DNA of 64,000 nucleotides from Xiphophorus maculatus. Its lineage: Eukaryota; Chordata; Actinopteri; Cyprinodontiformes; Poeciliidae. Below the pieces are notes generated by a model, which saw only the letters and a list, made by a program, of their open reading frames with translations, did no database searches and was not told the DNA's origin. This document shows positions 1 to 12,957 of this stretch, one piece after another. Both the position numbers and the translations under genes were made by a program. The stretch lies in the NCBI RefSeq assembly GCF_002775205.1, contig NC_036443.1, forward strand, positions 15,903,373 through 15,967,372, read 5' to 3'. Numbering within the stretch: position 1 is the first letter of the stretch; every line of letters starts with the position of its first letter.

Positions 1-589
1 CTGCGGAAGATCATCCTCAAACTTCAAAAACTTTTAAACCGTCACTGGGAGAGGCTGCTTAATTTACTCCTGGTTTAGAATCACAGTTTAGAAAGCTGTA
101 GACTAAAACCAGAACGCATGCAAGCACAGAGACAACATGCAAGCTTACAGAATGTTCCCAACATGTGCAACCTTCTTCCTGCAAGGTGACAGTGCAAAGA
201 ACTAAGCCACTGTTTTAAACTTTGCATGTTATAGGATTTATGATCTAACATGATATGTATTGTGACCAAGCTGGCAAACTTACGAGTGAAGAGGTGTGCA
301 GATAAACTTTCAGCTCTGATGAGCTTAAAATGGGTGAAATAAGCAAGCAGTGGCTAGCCACACCAGAAGGAAAGCCCAGCCAAAGGGAAAATAAGAACGA
401 AACAACAAAAACAAGTAGAGAAGATGCTGTAGAAATGAAAGGGCTTTGCAAAGCACTGAAAATAAATGGTCAACAGAGCAGTAATTACACAGAGCAGATC
501 ATGCAGCTACAGTTAACAAGAAAAGCTTTGTTCCTTGTGTTGGCTTGACACTCAGACTCCTTTTCTTTTTTTAAACTGTGGTCCCTAGA
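1..589. other. intergenic, nothing recognised
   Basis: AT-rich sequence with no credible coding exon, RNA gene or repeat that I recognise. The open frames here are short and have no protein-like composition. Confidence 0.5.
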
Positions 590-845
590 TCAGAATCTGA
601 ATCTGAATCACATTTATTTGCCACATATTTGGGTAGAAATAATGGATTTAACTTCACATAAATTCACTTGCACTGGAATCAAAATACAGCCACAAAATTG
701 CAAACTACAAAAAAATATAAAATTGAAAAAAATAAAAAAAGATAACAAAAACACTACTGTGCTGGTGCAAATATGCACGTTGTTTCCAGCTGACTACCCT
801 TGAAACAACAAGCATATTTGCACTAGCACAGTAGTGTTTTTATCA
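590..845. repeat. teleost interspersed repeat, degenerate copy with fold-back 3' half
   Basis: The left part reads ATCAGAATCTGAATCTGAAT followed by CACATTTATTTGCC, very like the 'AATCAGAATCAGAATCACTTTATTTGCC' start of an abundant fish interspersed repeat known to me from many teleost genomes. The right part is a long hairpin, listed separately. The family name is uncertain; a repeat-library search would settle it. Confidence 0.5.
747..841. repeat. 40-bp inverted repeat (fold-back)
   Basis: Arms 747-786 and 802-841 pair at 37 of 40 positions around a 15-nt loop. The core is GTGCAAATATGC on one arm and GCATATTTGCAC on the other. It looks like a fold-back or MITE-type structure inside the interspersed repeat, or a fixed template-switch product. 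Confidence 0.8.
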
Positions 846-1215
846 CTGCTGTTCTCCATTCTGTTCAGCGGAGATATGACCTGGGGATAAAAAATGTCTT
901 TACGGTGGCTAGTTTTTGCCACTAGTGCTCTATAATGCCGATCTAAGGGGAAAAAGTCTAAATAATCTGTGACCAGGACATGTCGGGTTGACAGATATAT
1001 TAGCAGCCCTTTTGTTGTCCAGATAATCCTTCTGCAGACCTAACCATTCATTGCATTTTTTAACTGTCCTGTTTTATGGATGAGTCAAACTACTCAAAGA
1101 TAGATAAACACAGGACAGACTGCATGATGACTGCAGATTTTCCGTGACCAACAAAATCCTGGATATACTACACATGCTACTTGGACTTGTACCAAGTGAC
1201 ACAAGATGCTACAAT

Positions 1216-2251
1216 ATGGGCTCTTTGCACCTTCCGCGCTAACGTCACAACCGCATGCGCAAATGCGGCTCTCTTTTTTCCACTTTGAGTTACCATGACA
1301 GCTAGAAAAGACAAAGTCTTATTTCAGACGCAAATAAAACAATACTAAGAACATTGCTGTCTTCCTAATATAATGGGCTTTTAAGTTTTCATGGATTTCC
1401 AAACGGTCCTGAATAAAGAAGATGGTGGCTTGTAAATATCCGTCGCTACCAGTTAAAGCTAACGCCGCACAGCAAAGTTTGCAGCCTTCACTTCAGCTTC
1501 AGCTTCTTCAGCCTAAAGAAGAAGGTAAAGGAGCCTCCTGTGTTATTTCCATGGAATCACTTCTGTATTCAGCCTGAAAGAGTTTATGGGAAGGAGAGAG
1601 CAGACCAGAGCCAGACAGCCGAGCTACTGATCCGCCTGTACACACTGCTGTAAACACGTCCTGCTTCACAAGAAATATGCAAAACTAATAAAGCAAAGTA
1701 ACACGGAGACCTTAAGGAACACGGTTATATTTTTCTAAAAGCAATAACTGAACCTGAACAGTCAGCTGAACTAGAACTCCGACACCAGAGCTGCTCTACT
1801 GTTAAGCTATGGGCTTGTTGTTCCTCAGGCTTCAGAAGCAAAAAACCTGAACCGTACAATCCCCGTTACTTGGTCCCTAACACTAATGACAATAAACGCA
1901 CGTAATATACTTGAACATAAGGTAAAAACATTGTCCATTAATGAATGATGAAAAATGTTTAGATACTTAAATAGCACATTTTTACAAGAAAAATGTCTAG
2001 CATAAGCTAAAGCTAATGTTAGCCACAAAGTTTAAAGAAAGTAAAACTCACCTTTGTATCTGTGTATAACGAGGCGAACATCTTAAAACCTTTCTCCAGC
2101 TTACTTGTCGGGGCTTCGGATCGATGTACATCATTAATTGTTACCTTGGACAAGCCCTGCAGACACCCAGGGTAAAGAGCCTTTTTCAATAGATCGGAAA
2201 CGATTGATCCGCTTTTGCCCGAACGCGGAAGCTGAGGTGCAAAGAGCCCAT
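1216..2251 (-). mobile_element. ~1.04 kb DNA transposon remnant with 16-bp terminal inverted repeats
   Basis: ATGGGCTCTTTGCACC at 1216-1231 recurs in perfect inverted orientation at 2236-2251, and both ends continue into a related CTTCCGCG / CGCGGAAG block separated by a small gap. Inside, on the minus strand, an open frame running inward from about 2240 has protein-like sequence (LPRSGKSGSIVSDLLKKAL ... SKLEKGFKMFASLYTDTK). It ends at about 2051 next to a splice-donor-like AAAG|GTGAGT. This suggests a transposase-like first exon followed by a deleted or non-autonomous body. The family is unknown to me, and I could not define a clear target-site duplication. Confidence 0.6.
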
Positions 2252-4639
2252 TGACCCTACATGGATGGATAGAAAATGGTTGACTACAAAATTTCTGGTA
2301 ACATCTGAACCTAACCCACATTTTACTAAAATTGTTTGTGCAACTCATTTTGTCCATAACTGAACTATTGTTATTTAACATTTTAACTTATCTGTCCATC
2401 ACTTTGCATACCTGTTATTGATCTCAGAGAAGAAAGGAATATTACAACAATAATAATAATAATTAATAACAATAAAACAAAATTGATAGTTCTAAAGTGT
2501 TTTGAGATAACTATAATTACACCCAAACTCACCAGAAACAGGTTAAGGTTGCCCTGTAACTCAGGAAGAAATGCAAAACTGTGACAAACCACTTAGCTTT
2601 AAATTGTGTCATTTGAAATTGAAGTATTGGGCTTCAAAGCTAAACGAACATGTGGCCGAACCATGTTTGAACAAAGAAGGCCCTCAATGGAAGTGGATAC
2701 AATTGAAGGGGGTGTCACTTTCTTCCTACATATTTACGGTGTAAAAAGACCATAAGGATATAGACCAAAGCAAGGATTAAATCTTTTGGGAGGAATAGTC
2801 ATTTGTTTAACCCTGGCAATGAATTGCTAACAAATGGGGACCAACCTAAAATAGAATAAAACTGCTTCTTTGTTGCAATGTCTTATGATGAAACACTGCA
2901 ACATCTCCAAAAGCCAGGATCTGTCATGTGACTGTGCTATATACTGTATATAAAGTTATTTTTGCCATTATTGCTGAGAAATGTCATTTATGCTAATTAT
3001 GTTTCATCCTTATGGCTATGAAAGGAAGACAAAGACATAGCAGAGTCTGGGAGCTTCATTCTCCATGTATCGTGCACACAAAATTTGCTACCGACTAAAA
3101 CCAGTCTAGCAGCAGTCACCATGACAACACTTCATTTGACGGCCTCACTGTAAGAGTGTTCCTGTTTACAACATCAATAACTTGACAGCAGGAGGCTTTA
3201 CTGCTCTGACGACGCAGCAAAAAAAAAAAGGCGGACCAGAAAAGATATTTGTTTGGCAAATATCAGCTTGGCTTTTGTCGATAATTTCTGACACTCACAT
3301 GTTTGTTTAAACAGCGTCTATTTTAAATATAAAATCATTTTTGGCTTATAACTGGCAACCAGAAACAATGCATTAGCTTCTACTTGTAATTAAATAAAAC
3401 ACATTTTTGCAACAGGGCTATTTTTTTTTTATTTTTTTAGAAACTAAAACAAATTTTATTCATTTAAGTTTTTTTGGGTACATACAGTATATGCCACTTG
3501 GAATTATTTTAAGTATCATTATTTATGTTACAAGGATTTGGGAGGGCTTAGAGGGAATATTTTAACCAGTTCCTAATGGATGGATCATGATAAAACTTCT
3601 GTAGAACTTGGTAACAGACTGAAGTGATTATTTGAGTTTTTTTGGCGCACCTTTCCAGCTTGCAGAACACCAGCCCCACTTACCAGAATCGCTCAATTCT
3701 GGACAAAATCTGAGTTCAGTAACATAGAATTTTCATTGTCTTCATACTTTTGCTTAACTAATATCGATACATTTATAAATCCATACACTTATCAATTACT
3801 TTTCATGCTTCCTAAATGTTTTGATGTTGGTTGTAAGTTGCATGTTTTAGTGAATGTCTTGGATCACCTAAAAGTTGAATTTAAATGGTGAAAAAAAATT
3901 CAAGTAAGCCAAGTGGGATGTTTGAAAACTTCACATGCCTACAAAATAATATCACAAGCAATTGTAATATTTGAAACTGATCCTATTCCAGTTCTGTTTG
4001 CCTTCTTTGCCTTCTGTTAGATGAGGGTTTGATGTGTTTTACCAACAAAATTGTTATTGCAGACTAAGTGTGCCTCTATGGCAAGAGCCTTTAAATACAG
4101 GTCTTGAGAACCAGCAAGAAGCAACTTTTACAGTAGATTTGCATCTTCTTCAACACATCTAAGTCAAATAATCAAGTCTTACCAGGACTCTTTACGACTG
4201 GGTGGTAAATTGAGGAGGTAATTCAACCATTTGATTCAGATATGTTGGGCCACGGACGTATCTAAAAGTTGCAGAGTACTGACCCTACGTTTAAATTATT
4301 CTTTTTGATAAGGATCTCAAAACTCTGGTGTGCAATGGTGCTTAGTCACCGAATTTAATAATTGTAGAACAACCTCTTACTGCACTTCCCGTTGCAACTG
4401 TTGTAGTATATCCTTCACAGGGTTTGCACATCCAAAGACCAAAATTGAAAACTTAAATTTGTACTGATTCTTAAGCAAAGTCAAACTACCAGTATCCAAA
4501 GCGTGCCCAAAATTCTCACATATATTTTGTTCTGTATCATAGCACATTCATATGAATCTATGTGATTCTAAATAATTATTTTATTTTATTTTTTTTAGTG
4601 CTGACTGTATATTTAGTGTTTGTTATTATGCTGGAAAGT
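2252..4639. other. intergenic, nothing recognised
   Basis: AT-rich non-coding sequence with short A/T runs and small ATAA repeats near 2445-2475. The stretch near 2495-2520 (AAGTGTTTTGAGATAACT) faintly resembles a common fish retroposon tail but is too short to call. No gene seen. Confidence 0.45.
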
Positions 4640-5340
4640 GACTCACCATACCAATCTCAAGAATTTTGCACAGGACAGGATTTCTTTCAGAGTTGCCCTG
4701 TATTTGGGTCACATCTTATCATCCACTCTGAGATTCCCGGTGTTGCTGAAGAAAAGCTTCTCCCACAGCATGGTGCTGTCACCACTACACTGACCATGGT
4801 GCGTTCAGGATGCTTTCTGCTACTCAGCATTTTGCATGTAGGCCCATAGGTTCAGTGTTGGTCTCCTGGGATTAGAGCACCTTATTCTTTATGTCTTTGC
4901 TGTGGCTCTTGCATGTTTTGTGACAAACTGCAAAAAGAAATTATTTTTCTTTTAACAGGTTAACAGTAGACTCTAGGTAGACTTCCAGAAAGGCTGTATT
5001 TTCAAAACACAAATGACTAACAGCTCTCCTGTCAACAGATTCTCCCTGCTGAGACATGATTCTCTGAAGTTCCTCCAAAGTTTCTGTGGAACATTTTGCT
5101 GCTTCTTTGAATAATGTCCTTGAAGCTCTGATTAATTTTTGATTTTGTGGTTATTGTGTGACAAACTGTGAAAAAGTTAAGTTTTTTTTTTTTGTTTTGC
5201 AAGGGACAATTTGAACTGATCTGATGATGAAATATATGACCAAGCATTATGAGATCATTGTGAAATATTACTGTCCTGTATAAGTGCATATGAACTCACA
5301 CATGTATTTTTTTTGGCAACTTTATTTTGTGAAATAAAAT
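4640..5340 (-). mobile_element. degenerate Tc1/mariner-like transposon fragment
   Basis: The segment follows the reverse-strand sequence of a very common teleost Tc1-like element over several hundred bases: TTGCCCTGTATTTGG near 4694, CCCACAGCATGGTGCTG near 4763, TTTTGCATGTAGGCCCATAG near 4830, GAGCACCTTATTCTT near 4875, and ACAGATTCTCCC near 5036. Read on the minus strand near 4763-4795 one frame gives SGDSTMLWEK, recognisably the Tc1 transposase motif GGGSIMLWGC. Stop codons and indels show it is long dead. The boundaries are approximate and no terminal repeats were identified. Confidence 0.65.
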
Positions 5341-6520
5341 AAAGTCACCTTCAAGTCAATTCTATTGTATGCTTTTATTCAATAGAACAGTTGAAAAATG
5401 CACCAATCTGCCTGCTTTTACAATCATTTCTCTACCGCATATTTAAATGGTTGGAAAAGCAACATTGAAATGTCTAATTTTGAATCAGGCATTTCATTGA
5501 AAACTTAGTTAGAACTCCCGTGTAAGTTATAATTCCTCTTAGTAAATGTTTCCATCAGTACGAAATGCCATTTCTCAGTGAGGACTCGCAGCTGTACTTA
5601 CAATCCTTTTACTAGACTCACTCACATTGCAAACATCTGCACCTTCCTGGTTCCTAATGAATGAAAAAAAAAATGAAAATAGTGATGCTCATTCAGAAAC
5701 CTTTGGGTCACATCCTGCTTCAGCTTAAAACTGACTGGAAGTTCTGTTTGCTGCCCCTGCAAGGCTGAAACTTACTGTAAGTGCAAGTGATTTAATTGCA
5801 CTTTGTGCGTAAAGGTCGGCTGAATAGATATGAAATTGCTTTAATTATATCCCACATATCGACCAGCTCTTTGAAAAAGAAATAAGGTTTCCAGATCTAA
5901 AACCACATTTTAACCAGAACTAAATGTTCTCTTTGTATTCAGCCTGACTTTGGGCAAGACCTCTCTGGGATTTTTTTTTTTTTTCAGGATTCCACAGGAG
6001 TCAATGCAAGCTGGAGAAAACCATTTACTCATAAGTTATGCCTGCAGGGCCTTTCTTTTTAATGTAGACCACCAGGATTCATTGTGAGAGATACGTCATT
6101 TATTAGAGCCTTTTATTTATATTCTGAATTAGATTTCTTCCATTTAAAATGGCTCGACTAGTCATGCACAGTCCTATAAGCGCTTAAATCTTTATTAAGC
6201 TCTGAATAGAAGCTCCCTGTTCAGATGTTACTTTTTAAAGTAATGGGGGGAAAAAAAACAAGGGTTTAACTTTTAGGTGCAGTCTACATCAAAGACTTCT
6301 TAAAAAAAAAAGAAACAGAAAGTCATTTGAATCGCTTTTCTGTTTTAGGCCAAATAGTTCTGTGCTGTGGAAATTTAGGCGAAAAATATTCGTCTGATAG
6401 TTGCTGATCATGTTTGCCCTGAATCATAGCAACTTATTGTTGACAAACAAATTTAGTTTCACCTGCTCTTCGTCTCTCTTATGTAGAAATATGCAGATCT
6501 ACGTGGCACACGTTTTTTTT

Positions 6521-6740
6521 CAATTTTTATTTCATTGTTAGTTCCCGCGTTGATCGGGCAGGTTAAAAACGAGAGGGCCCGATGTGGATTGGTAGCTTTT
6601 GTCTTAGAGCTGAACGCACTTCCATAACAACGTGTAAAACCTCTCAGGCATTTAATATTTTAGCGATGCGGATTATTTAACTGCCAGCTGGGTCGCTAAT
6701 GAGGCAATCAAACAGAAAAAAATAATTATTTCGGTTCTTA
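6521..6740. promoter_or_regulatory. candidate conserved non-coding element upstream of hoxc13a
   Basis: More complex and CpG-containing than its AT-rich surroundings. It includes an inverted CCAAT box (GATTGGTAG), a homeobox-type TTTAATATTTTA stretch and CTAATGAGGCAATCAAACA. Called on texture only; no alignment was possible. Confidence 0.25.
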
Positions 6741-7530
6741 GATACAGATTTTCCTCATATGATGACTCAGTGTAGCACCTTTCATGTCGGACGCTGTTGT
6801 ATGTGATGCGATTTCAGTGAACAATTATAGAAAACAAAACAACGACAATGCTGATTTCCGTTTAGAGTCCAAGCAAGTCACATATATTTCTTAATTTTGG
6901 TTTGCGCTTGAATCGCGTTTGAACCTTGCCTGTGCAATTATTTGAATCAAGATGAATGTTTGCTTAAAATTCAAATTTAAACGTTTACAAGGGAGAAATA
7001 TCAACTTTCGATCGGATGTAACTCAGGCATCTACTTTTATTTTTTCCTTAATTACCAAATGCATCCGTGTTTGTGCGTCAAAATAGTTCTTGCTTTTAAC
7101 AAAGAGTGACGCGACTGAGAAGGTATTTTTATTTTACTTCCACGTGCATTTCATGGGTTTAAGACGAGAAAAATATGTCTGCGTGTTCTTCGCATAAAGG
7201 ACTCTTTCTGCCACTTAGTTTTAAACTGTTGCTCAACAAAATGATACATTGCAATGCTAATATTCAAAGGCAAGCGTTTTAAATTTCATCTCTGCTGCAC
7301 GGCTTAAAGCAGCTCAGGAAATCAATTTAACTCGAACATGGAGGGGATTTCCGTTTTTATTTCTTTGATTGCACTCCATATGCTTATAAGTGTGGATGAA
7401 TGGATTTTTTTTCTTCCTCTTTGGAATAAAATAAGTTACTCGCAGGCCCTTTTAGTTAACGAGTGTGGTGTGAAATGTGATTGAAAGGCGTCTTCTCTGT
7501 GAGCACACCCTGCTCTGTCTGAGTGCAGGG

Positions 7531-7549
7531 ACTTTGAACTTGAACTTCG
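7531..7549 (-). promoter_or_regulatory. DR0 nuclear-receptor motif (NR6A1/GCNF-like)
   Basis: On the minus strand AGTTCA is directly repeated with zero spacing (AAGTTCAAGTTCAAAG; plus-strand core 7535-7547). DR0 repeats of AGGTCA/AGTTCA are the preferred site of the orphan receptor NR6A1 (GCNF). Binding here is inferred. Confidence 0.35.
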
Positions 7550-8408
7550 CCTTGCTCTTCTTCGCAGTCGTTGCTGAATGCGCTGAAACAAATGAAGCAG
7601 CACTGATTTTTTTTTTCTTGTTGCTAGTTTGCCTCATGATATGGATCTCACCCCGTGGGACAAGAAATCAATTTTATTTACTATTAAAATGTGGTATTTG
7701 TGGCACTTTCTTGGAGAACCTCTAGCAAAGAAATCCTCAAAAAAGTTAGACATGCTATGCAAAAACCATTTATTTGTAGCAGTTTCTTCCGTGATCTACG
7801 TGAAGTGTCACAAACAATATCGAAATAATGTCACCAAGAACAAACGAAAGACCTTGTCCTAAAATAAGGGAAAATAAGAACAACAACAGAAGCTCATCAG
7901 TCGCCAGGATTCTCTCTACACGTAATGAAATTGCAATAAATTAAAGTTCCCTTAATTTAAATGCTGCTCACTTTTCCACAGATTTATTTCTATTCAAAAG
8001 AGTCAATTGTCCGGCATACTTTTCACAAAAAATGCTATTTTGGCACACTTTTCTCAAAAAGGGTTATTTTGGCCATGTTTTCATCCCGGTAGTAGATAAC
8101 ATAAGGTCGTATTTCTTCATTGCAAGAGGTATAGACGAGTAAACAAGAGAAAAAGCCCCCAAAAGCAATAGGTAAACATTTGGATGAGCTAAGGACGTAA
8201 TCTCTTCCTTAGAGCCGAAAGCACTCAAAGCTCCAAATAAATGCGCGGCTCTGTCTCAGATATTTGGCAGGACTCATCCAGTCTGTAAACGGTATTTGAT
8301 GTTCCTGAGAAAGTTTCGGTGGTTACGTCGGGACTTTCCAAAAAGGCAATCTACTTTTTTTTTTTTTTTTTTTTTTTTTGCTAATTATTATTATTTTTAA
8401 TAACATAT

Positions 8409-8441
8409 AACTCGCAAGTAATAACATATTACTTGCGAGTT
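8409..8441. repeat. perfect 15-bp inverted repeat with 3-nt loop
   Basis: AACTCGCAAGTAATA at 8409-8423 is followed by ACA and its exact reverse complement at 8427-8441. It lies ~30 bp after a 25-T run. Confidence 0.9.
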
Positions 8442-9877
8442 CTCTTCAAATGGTTGGCTCAGCCAAATGTGGCATCATAACTCCACACACATCCATTTGC
8501 CGTGCTTCACTAGTTTACATGAAAGAAAAGAAAAGGCGTGAGTTATACGTGTCATTGTCATCCCTGTGTGACCGCTTTGGCGCATATTGGATGAATATGG
8601 AGCTCTTTGCGTTTGAAGCGGCGCGGTGTCACGCAGCGCCGCTTCCTGTTGCCGTCTGAGCCCTGCGTGTTGGTCACATACAGACGTTCACAAACACTTT
8701 GGAGCAAACAACGAGTCTCGGTTTCGTTCGGGGTGTCGCCTGTGCGGTTCTGTGTGGATTATGTGCTCAATTTCACATGAAGGCTTAGCTCCTCCATCTC
8801 AACTGCAAGCAGGTGCTGACATCATTTTTCCACTTCGTAATTTTTCCAACACCAGCACGTTTGGGGGTTTTAGCCTCACTGCTTAACGTCGACGTAAATA
8901 ATGAAGTTTCTAGTTATTATTGTTAGTATTATTATTATTATTATTATTTGCTCCCCTTATATTTCCAGTATTTTGAATTGATTTTGTAGAGAACAGTTGC
9001 TCTACGGAGAGACATGATGTGCGCATACACACTTTTGGTTCTTGTTTGTGGGGTAAAATGGTCAACATGTTACCAGTAATGATGTACGAAAACAGAAACT
9101 TTGTTTTGTCCCTTTTATTTTCTGTCAGAAATAAGAAACGCTGACGGCGCCTTTTGAAAATTACGTAGTGCAATATTATAGAGCAATTTCAGAAATTGAA
9201 GGGTAAAACTTGGTAATTTATTTATTTCATATAAATACAAAGAATTAATTAGCTGGATGCGGAGCTGATGATTGCATGGGTCCGTTCATGTTGCTCATTC
9301 TTAGTGTGCAGCGTTTTTGTTTTTTTTTATCCCTATTCATTTTGCAGATTTAGTGATATGTTGCTTTTCCTGTCTTAGTGTGTGTTTTCAGGACTCTATC
9401 AGCATATTTGGTAATTTTTTTTTTTAACTTATGCACAGTTTGATGAATCCTTCCAGATGCCCCAAATCTGCCTTGTGACAAAAGCCTCAGTATTGTGAGT
9501 TTCTTTATTTGCATATTTAATTGATTTGGCATCAATTATTAATTGACCAAACACAATTCGCAAAAGGCTCCATATTCTAAACAGGATGACGCCAAAAAAC
9601 AAAAAACTACTCTCTACATATGAGGTAATATTATCTTACTACTGTCTATTACTTGCTGTTGAGGCTCTATTTTCTATTTCTATTGAGGCTTTTTAGAAAT
9701 CCACAGAAAGGGAATCTAAATCTACACAATTCCTTTTAAGTGAACCTACAGTCTGAAATCTGCCCGCTACGTTTTAAGGCAAAAGTTTATTCCCTGGCAG
9801 AATAAGTGAGATGATTAATGATGAGCGTGTGTGTCTTTTGTTTTGCTATGCGGGCGGATGGAGCGACCGCCTCTCTT

Positions 9878-9897
9878 AACTTGAACTTGGACTTCCG
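9878..9897 (-). promoter_or_regulatory. hexamer-periodic nuclear-receptor-like motif, copy 2
   Basis: The plus strand reads ACTTGA-ACTTGG-ACTTCC, three 6-bp units without spacing, so the minus strand carries tandem AGTCCA/AGTTCA half-sites. It is 18/20 identical to the motif at 16082-16101 and related to 7531-7549. Confidence 0.3.
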
Positions 9898-12034
9898 ACG
9901 AGACGTCAGATAGATTTATTTTGTCTCTTCTGCCGCTTTGCTCTCTGGGCCGCAGTGGGAAAAAATGGGACTTGGCCTTCAGTCTAACTAATGCCAAACT
10001 GTGTCGACGTGTTTGAGCGCATTCTGACATGACTAATAATTAGATTTAACCAATGAAATTAGTCACATCCTGCACGCAATCCTGGGGCGTGTGTGACGAT
10101 TCTTTATCATATTCCTGTCTCTTAATCTAAGAAAGTGTAATATTTCACTACATAGATTCCTACTTATTGTATACATGTTGAAAAGAAATACCTAAGGGAA
10201 ATAACACCGGTTTGTTGCCGAATGTGCTGTAGAATGTGTCAAATGCATTCTCTTAGGAGCAGTATTTTCCAACTTAAAACTTTAACACACTCTAAAGATG
10301 CGTTGTGGATTTCTAATGTGGAGCATTAAAACCATCTTCTGAAACTATTGCCCCATCCACCACTATGTATTTTTGTTCTAAGGCTTATTGCACGCTGTTG
10401 GTAGAGAGACATTCAGCAAATTCTCGCTGTTTTTATATGTATAAAAAATATTTCAACAAGCCAGAGTTACTTAGAAAACTTTATTATTATTACTACTCTG
10501 TGTTTTTTTTTGTTGTTGTTTTTTTTAAATCAATTTACAAAATCTTCGAAACTTCGGATGCTACTCCAAAAATCGTAATCCAATTTAAACACGAGTTTGT
10601 TAAAAAAAACAAAAAAAAACCCGTAGTGGTCTGCGTTGAGGTGGAATGGTTCACATTTTAATAACAATAACAAAAGCAGCAAATAAAATGGCTGTAAAGC
10701 CGCTGCTGTATTTTGTAAATCCGCTCTGGCCTTGCAGTCGCGGTGGTCTGCCAGGCTGCCCTCTGTCCTGGGCGCGGCTCCGCCTGGTCTGCTTTATTTT
10801 GCGGTTAGCCCACAACCTTCCGCTCATAGTTTATCTGTTAAACGAGTCAAGTCACAAGCAAACCATACTTTAGTAGTTTATGCCGTGCATGGTGTAGCGT
10901 GCATCGCTTTGCAACAGTTCAGTTACATCCGTCTGTTGTATTTACAGTATATAAATCTGACCAAAGAGTATATATAGGTAAGGTTCAATGTAGAGATTAT
11001 TTGGTTTCTTGATTAAACCTTTAAAAAAAAATTCACAATGCTGATCCTAAAGATATCCTCCGTGGCACGAGCAAAACTCAACCCTGTCGCATCACAAAAG
11101 CTTTAGCGCAAGGTCGGTTTGCAGCATTGCTCCTTAAATCCACACTGCAAGTGCAATTCTGTTTATATCACATATTTGACCTGACAGCTGGTCTGCAGCG
11201 GTCAGTTTGTGAAACACACAAAGATCTTTGAAGTCAGGAGATGCTTTGTTCATATTTATTTATCAGATATTTTTTTTATGTTGCGTCGTTTTTTGGAATC
11301 TCATTATTTATGCTAGTACCTGCTAGCATAAAATGTTTTCGTCAAGAGCCTAGTTGCTCGTTTGTCTCACTGGTCTTGGCACAGCAGCCCAACGTTTTAT
11401 GAATTCATAAGCACAATGTCTCCTGGTGCCCATCTCCATATAAACCCACACTGTACCACCGGTTTCCCTTCTGTCATGTCAGAGATTTATTTATTTATTT
11501 ATTTATTTTTGACTTTATACTTTTTTTTCTGCAAGAGAGGACATATGTTATGTTGGATTCACTTGCTCTCATGGATAAAAAATGAGCTATTGTTGATCTA
11601 TTTGCAAACCACACTGAATTTGCATGAATTTTTTTTTTTAATCCAGCTCGGATACAGGCAGCAGATAAGTTGCTTTAAATTGTGACTTTTAAGGTTTTGC
11701 ACTACTGCGTCATTTTGTGTGTATTCATATTCTCCTGGGACAACCAGGCATGTGGGGTTGCAAGGTTTGCAAATACATGGGGCCAAGCTGGGTTCTCAGA
11801 TATGTACAGCCAACGTACAGCACTTTTGTGAAGTCAACAAGTGTCAAATTTTTTTCAACTATAATGTTGTTTACGTGGCTTTAGTGAGGTTCACTTTATT
11901 AAGGTGTTAATTCCATAAGTTGCCCTCATTTCTCTGGTCATTAAAGGAATAATTCACAATAATTTAAAGAATTTAAGACAGTTTTTTTCCCCCCCATCCT
12001 TTGAAATACTTTAAAAACAAAGTAGGTGTGATGG

Positions 12035-12150
12035 GGTCCATCAATTCATCCATTCATTTTCTTACACCCTTGTCCCTTGCTGGTGTCTATCTCCAGCTAA
12101 CGTTCTGGGCGGGAGGCGGTGTTCACCCTGGACAGGTCGCCAGTTTGTCG
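12035..12150 (+). repeat. common teleost interspersed repeat fragment
   Basis: CATCCATTCATTTTCTTACA is followed by TGGTGTCTATCTCCAGC, GGGCGGGAGGCGGTGTTCAC and CCTGGACAGGTCGCCAGT. This order is the signature of an abundant fish repeat (CATCCATCCATTTTCT... GGGCGGGAGGCGGGGTACACCCTGGACAGGTCGCCAGT). The copy is short and internally deleted. Confidence 0.7.
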
Positions 12151-12957
12151 CAGGTGATGGGATCCATTTGTAAAAATACTGATATCTGAAAGAAAGAATA
12201 TTTTATGTACTGCACTTCACTGGATGTGGGAAACCAACCTGTGACAACACACCCACCATGGGGTTGGTGATCTGCAAATTTTAATGTGATTAATTACTTT
12301 ATTGCTTTTTGTTACAATTAATTGAAAAACTGAAAAAAAACCCTACTTTGAGTCAACATCTTAAACTTTGATGTCATTAGAAAACGCGTTCTTGTTGTTG
12401 TAGTTATAGCATTATTCATGCAAGATTAAAAAGTATTACAAGCATCCTCTGTCCATCCTTTCCACATATTTCTTGACAAATTAGAGGTTTACTCCTGGTT
12501 TGTCTTGCACTTAACAACATGTATCTTGCATTGCAATACATGATGTAAAAAAAAAAAAAATCAAGCTGCTCTTCAAGAGGCCTGAATTTGAATGCTTGTT
12601 TTTGCTGTGCTACATAAAAATGCTTGTATTTTAAACCGAGCTTTGGGGATATTTGGACAAAAATCACATGTGCTCTTCACTACTGGCACTGACGTGTTCT
12701 ACTCTTGGACTACAAGGAGCGGTTGTGCTCGTAAACCGAGAACGGCCTGCACGAAATAGAGAAATAACTTCGAGAACAAAAAGATAAAAAAAAAAAAAAA
12801 ATCACCAGATTGAGGTGCTGTTTCAGTTTAGCAACACTGCCTTTCTGACACAGGACTGCTCTGCTCTCCTGTGTGCAGAAAACGAGCCCGCCCTCCTTTT
12901 ACACCCCTCCACTTCCATCCATCCATCCGTCCATCACGCACGCATACACGCACGCAC

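Noticed and set aside
7452-7862. Overlapping 60-80 codon frames near 7.5 kb
   Set aside because: Low-complexity hydrophobic or lysine-rich text with no family resemblance and no splice or promoter context.
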